Assembly: GCA_910577035.1 (NCBI GenBank)
Contig: CAJTKW010000094.1
Coordinates: 1 to 12,777, forward strand
Direction of reading: 5' to 3'
DNA length: 12,777 nucleotides
DNA from: an uncultured Acetatifactor sp.
GTDB taxonomy: Bacteria > Bacillota > Clostridia > Lachnospirales > Lachnospiraceae
Shown here: one piece after another, positions 12,632 through 12,777 of the stretch
Numbering within the stretch: the first letter of the stretch is position 1
Layout: each line of letters opens with the position of its first letter
Notes under the pieces: model-generated
The model's database searches: none
Seen by the model: only the letters and a program-made list of their open reading frames with translations
What the model was told of the DNA's origin: nothing
Made by a program: the position numbers and the translations under genes

Positions 12632-12777
12632 CTAATGGTTTCCATTTTCCTTCTTGCACCAGATCTTCTATATCTGATTTCCCCTCAAAACAATATTGTA
12701 TATTATCCAATATCAACTTTTCATTTGATAGAAATTTATCTTTCTGGTTAATAGGCTCCTCAATCAATACATAATTC
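12618..12777 (-). CDS. C-terminal end of an unrecognised protein (partial, start outside window)
   Basis: A minus-strand frame enters from the window edge and stays open for 52 codons. It reads through EEPINQKDKFLSNEKL and LVQEGKWKPLGQAL to a TGA at 12620-12618. Composition is AT-rich and acidic/polar, unlike the GC-rich Rhs fragment it runs into. It overlaps that fragment by about 14 nt, so its last few codons may come from the Rhs sequence. I do not recognise the family. A small gene ahead of a displaced Rhs core piece is the usual place for an Rhs immunity gene, so an immunity protein is a reasonable guess from position only. Confidence 0.5.
   Translation of the reverse strand, partial: NYVLIEEPINQKDKFLSNEKLILDNIQYCFEGKSDIEDLVQEGKWKPLGQAL

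Overview
The window looks like a chromosomal segment of a low-to-mid GC Clostridia, most likely a Lachnospiraceae-type gut Firmicute. This is inferred from the strong AGGAGG-type ribosome binding sites, the tRNA-Glu(TTC) sequence, the LplB/YtcP-type sugar permeases, the TcdE-type holin and the Rhs remnant. Every gene I can support lies on the minus strand, so transcription runs from high to low coordinates.

Right end (12777 to about 12080): the C-terminal end of an unrecognised gene, then a 5'-truncated Rhs/YD-repeat core fragment with a short divergent tail, closed by a rho-independent terminator. This resembles a decayed 'orphan Rhs tip' cassette.

Next (about 12030 to 10888): a two-gene module encoding a small sigma-70 family factor of the TcdR/UviA type and a TcdE-type holin. 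A near-identical promoter-like sequence, TTTACA-N16-CTTTTT, precedes each gene. Its -35 element matches what I recall for TcdR/BotR-type sigma factors, which suggests autoregulation. This is the most distinctive system in the window.

Centre and left (about 10755 to 222): one long co-directional gene set starting at a good sigma-A-type promoter (TTGAAA-N16-TATACT, extended -10). In order of transcription it encodes a polytopic membrane protein resembling an ECF S component, two LplB/YtcP-type permeases, a very large (732 aa) solute-binding lipoprotein, a GC-rich intercistronic stem-loop, two small four-TM membrane proteins, an MsmX/UgpC-type ATPase, two more small four-TM membrane proteins, an AEC-family permease and a second MsmX/UgpC-type ATPase. 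Gaps are short and two junctions are ATGA overlaps, so this reads as one operon for import of a carbohydrate or similar solute, with an unusual complement of accessory membrane proteins.

Left end (1 to about 200): a tRNA-Glu(TTC) gene cut by the window edge, its likely promoter, and a 12-bp perfect inverted repeat between the operon and the tRNA. No CRISPR array, rRNA, IS transposase or integrase was seen.
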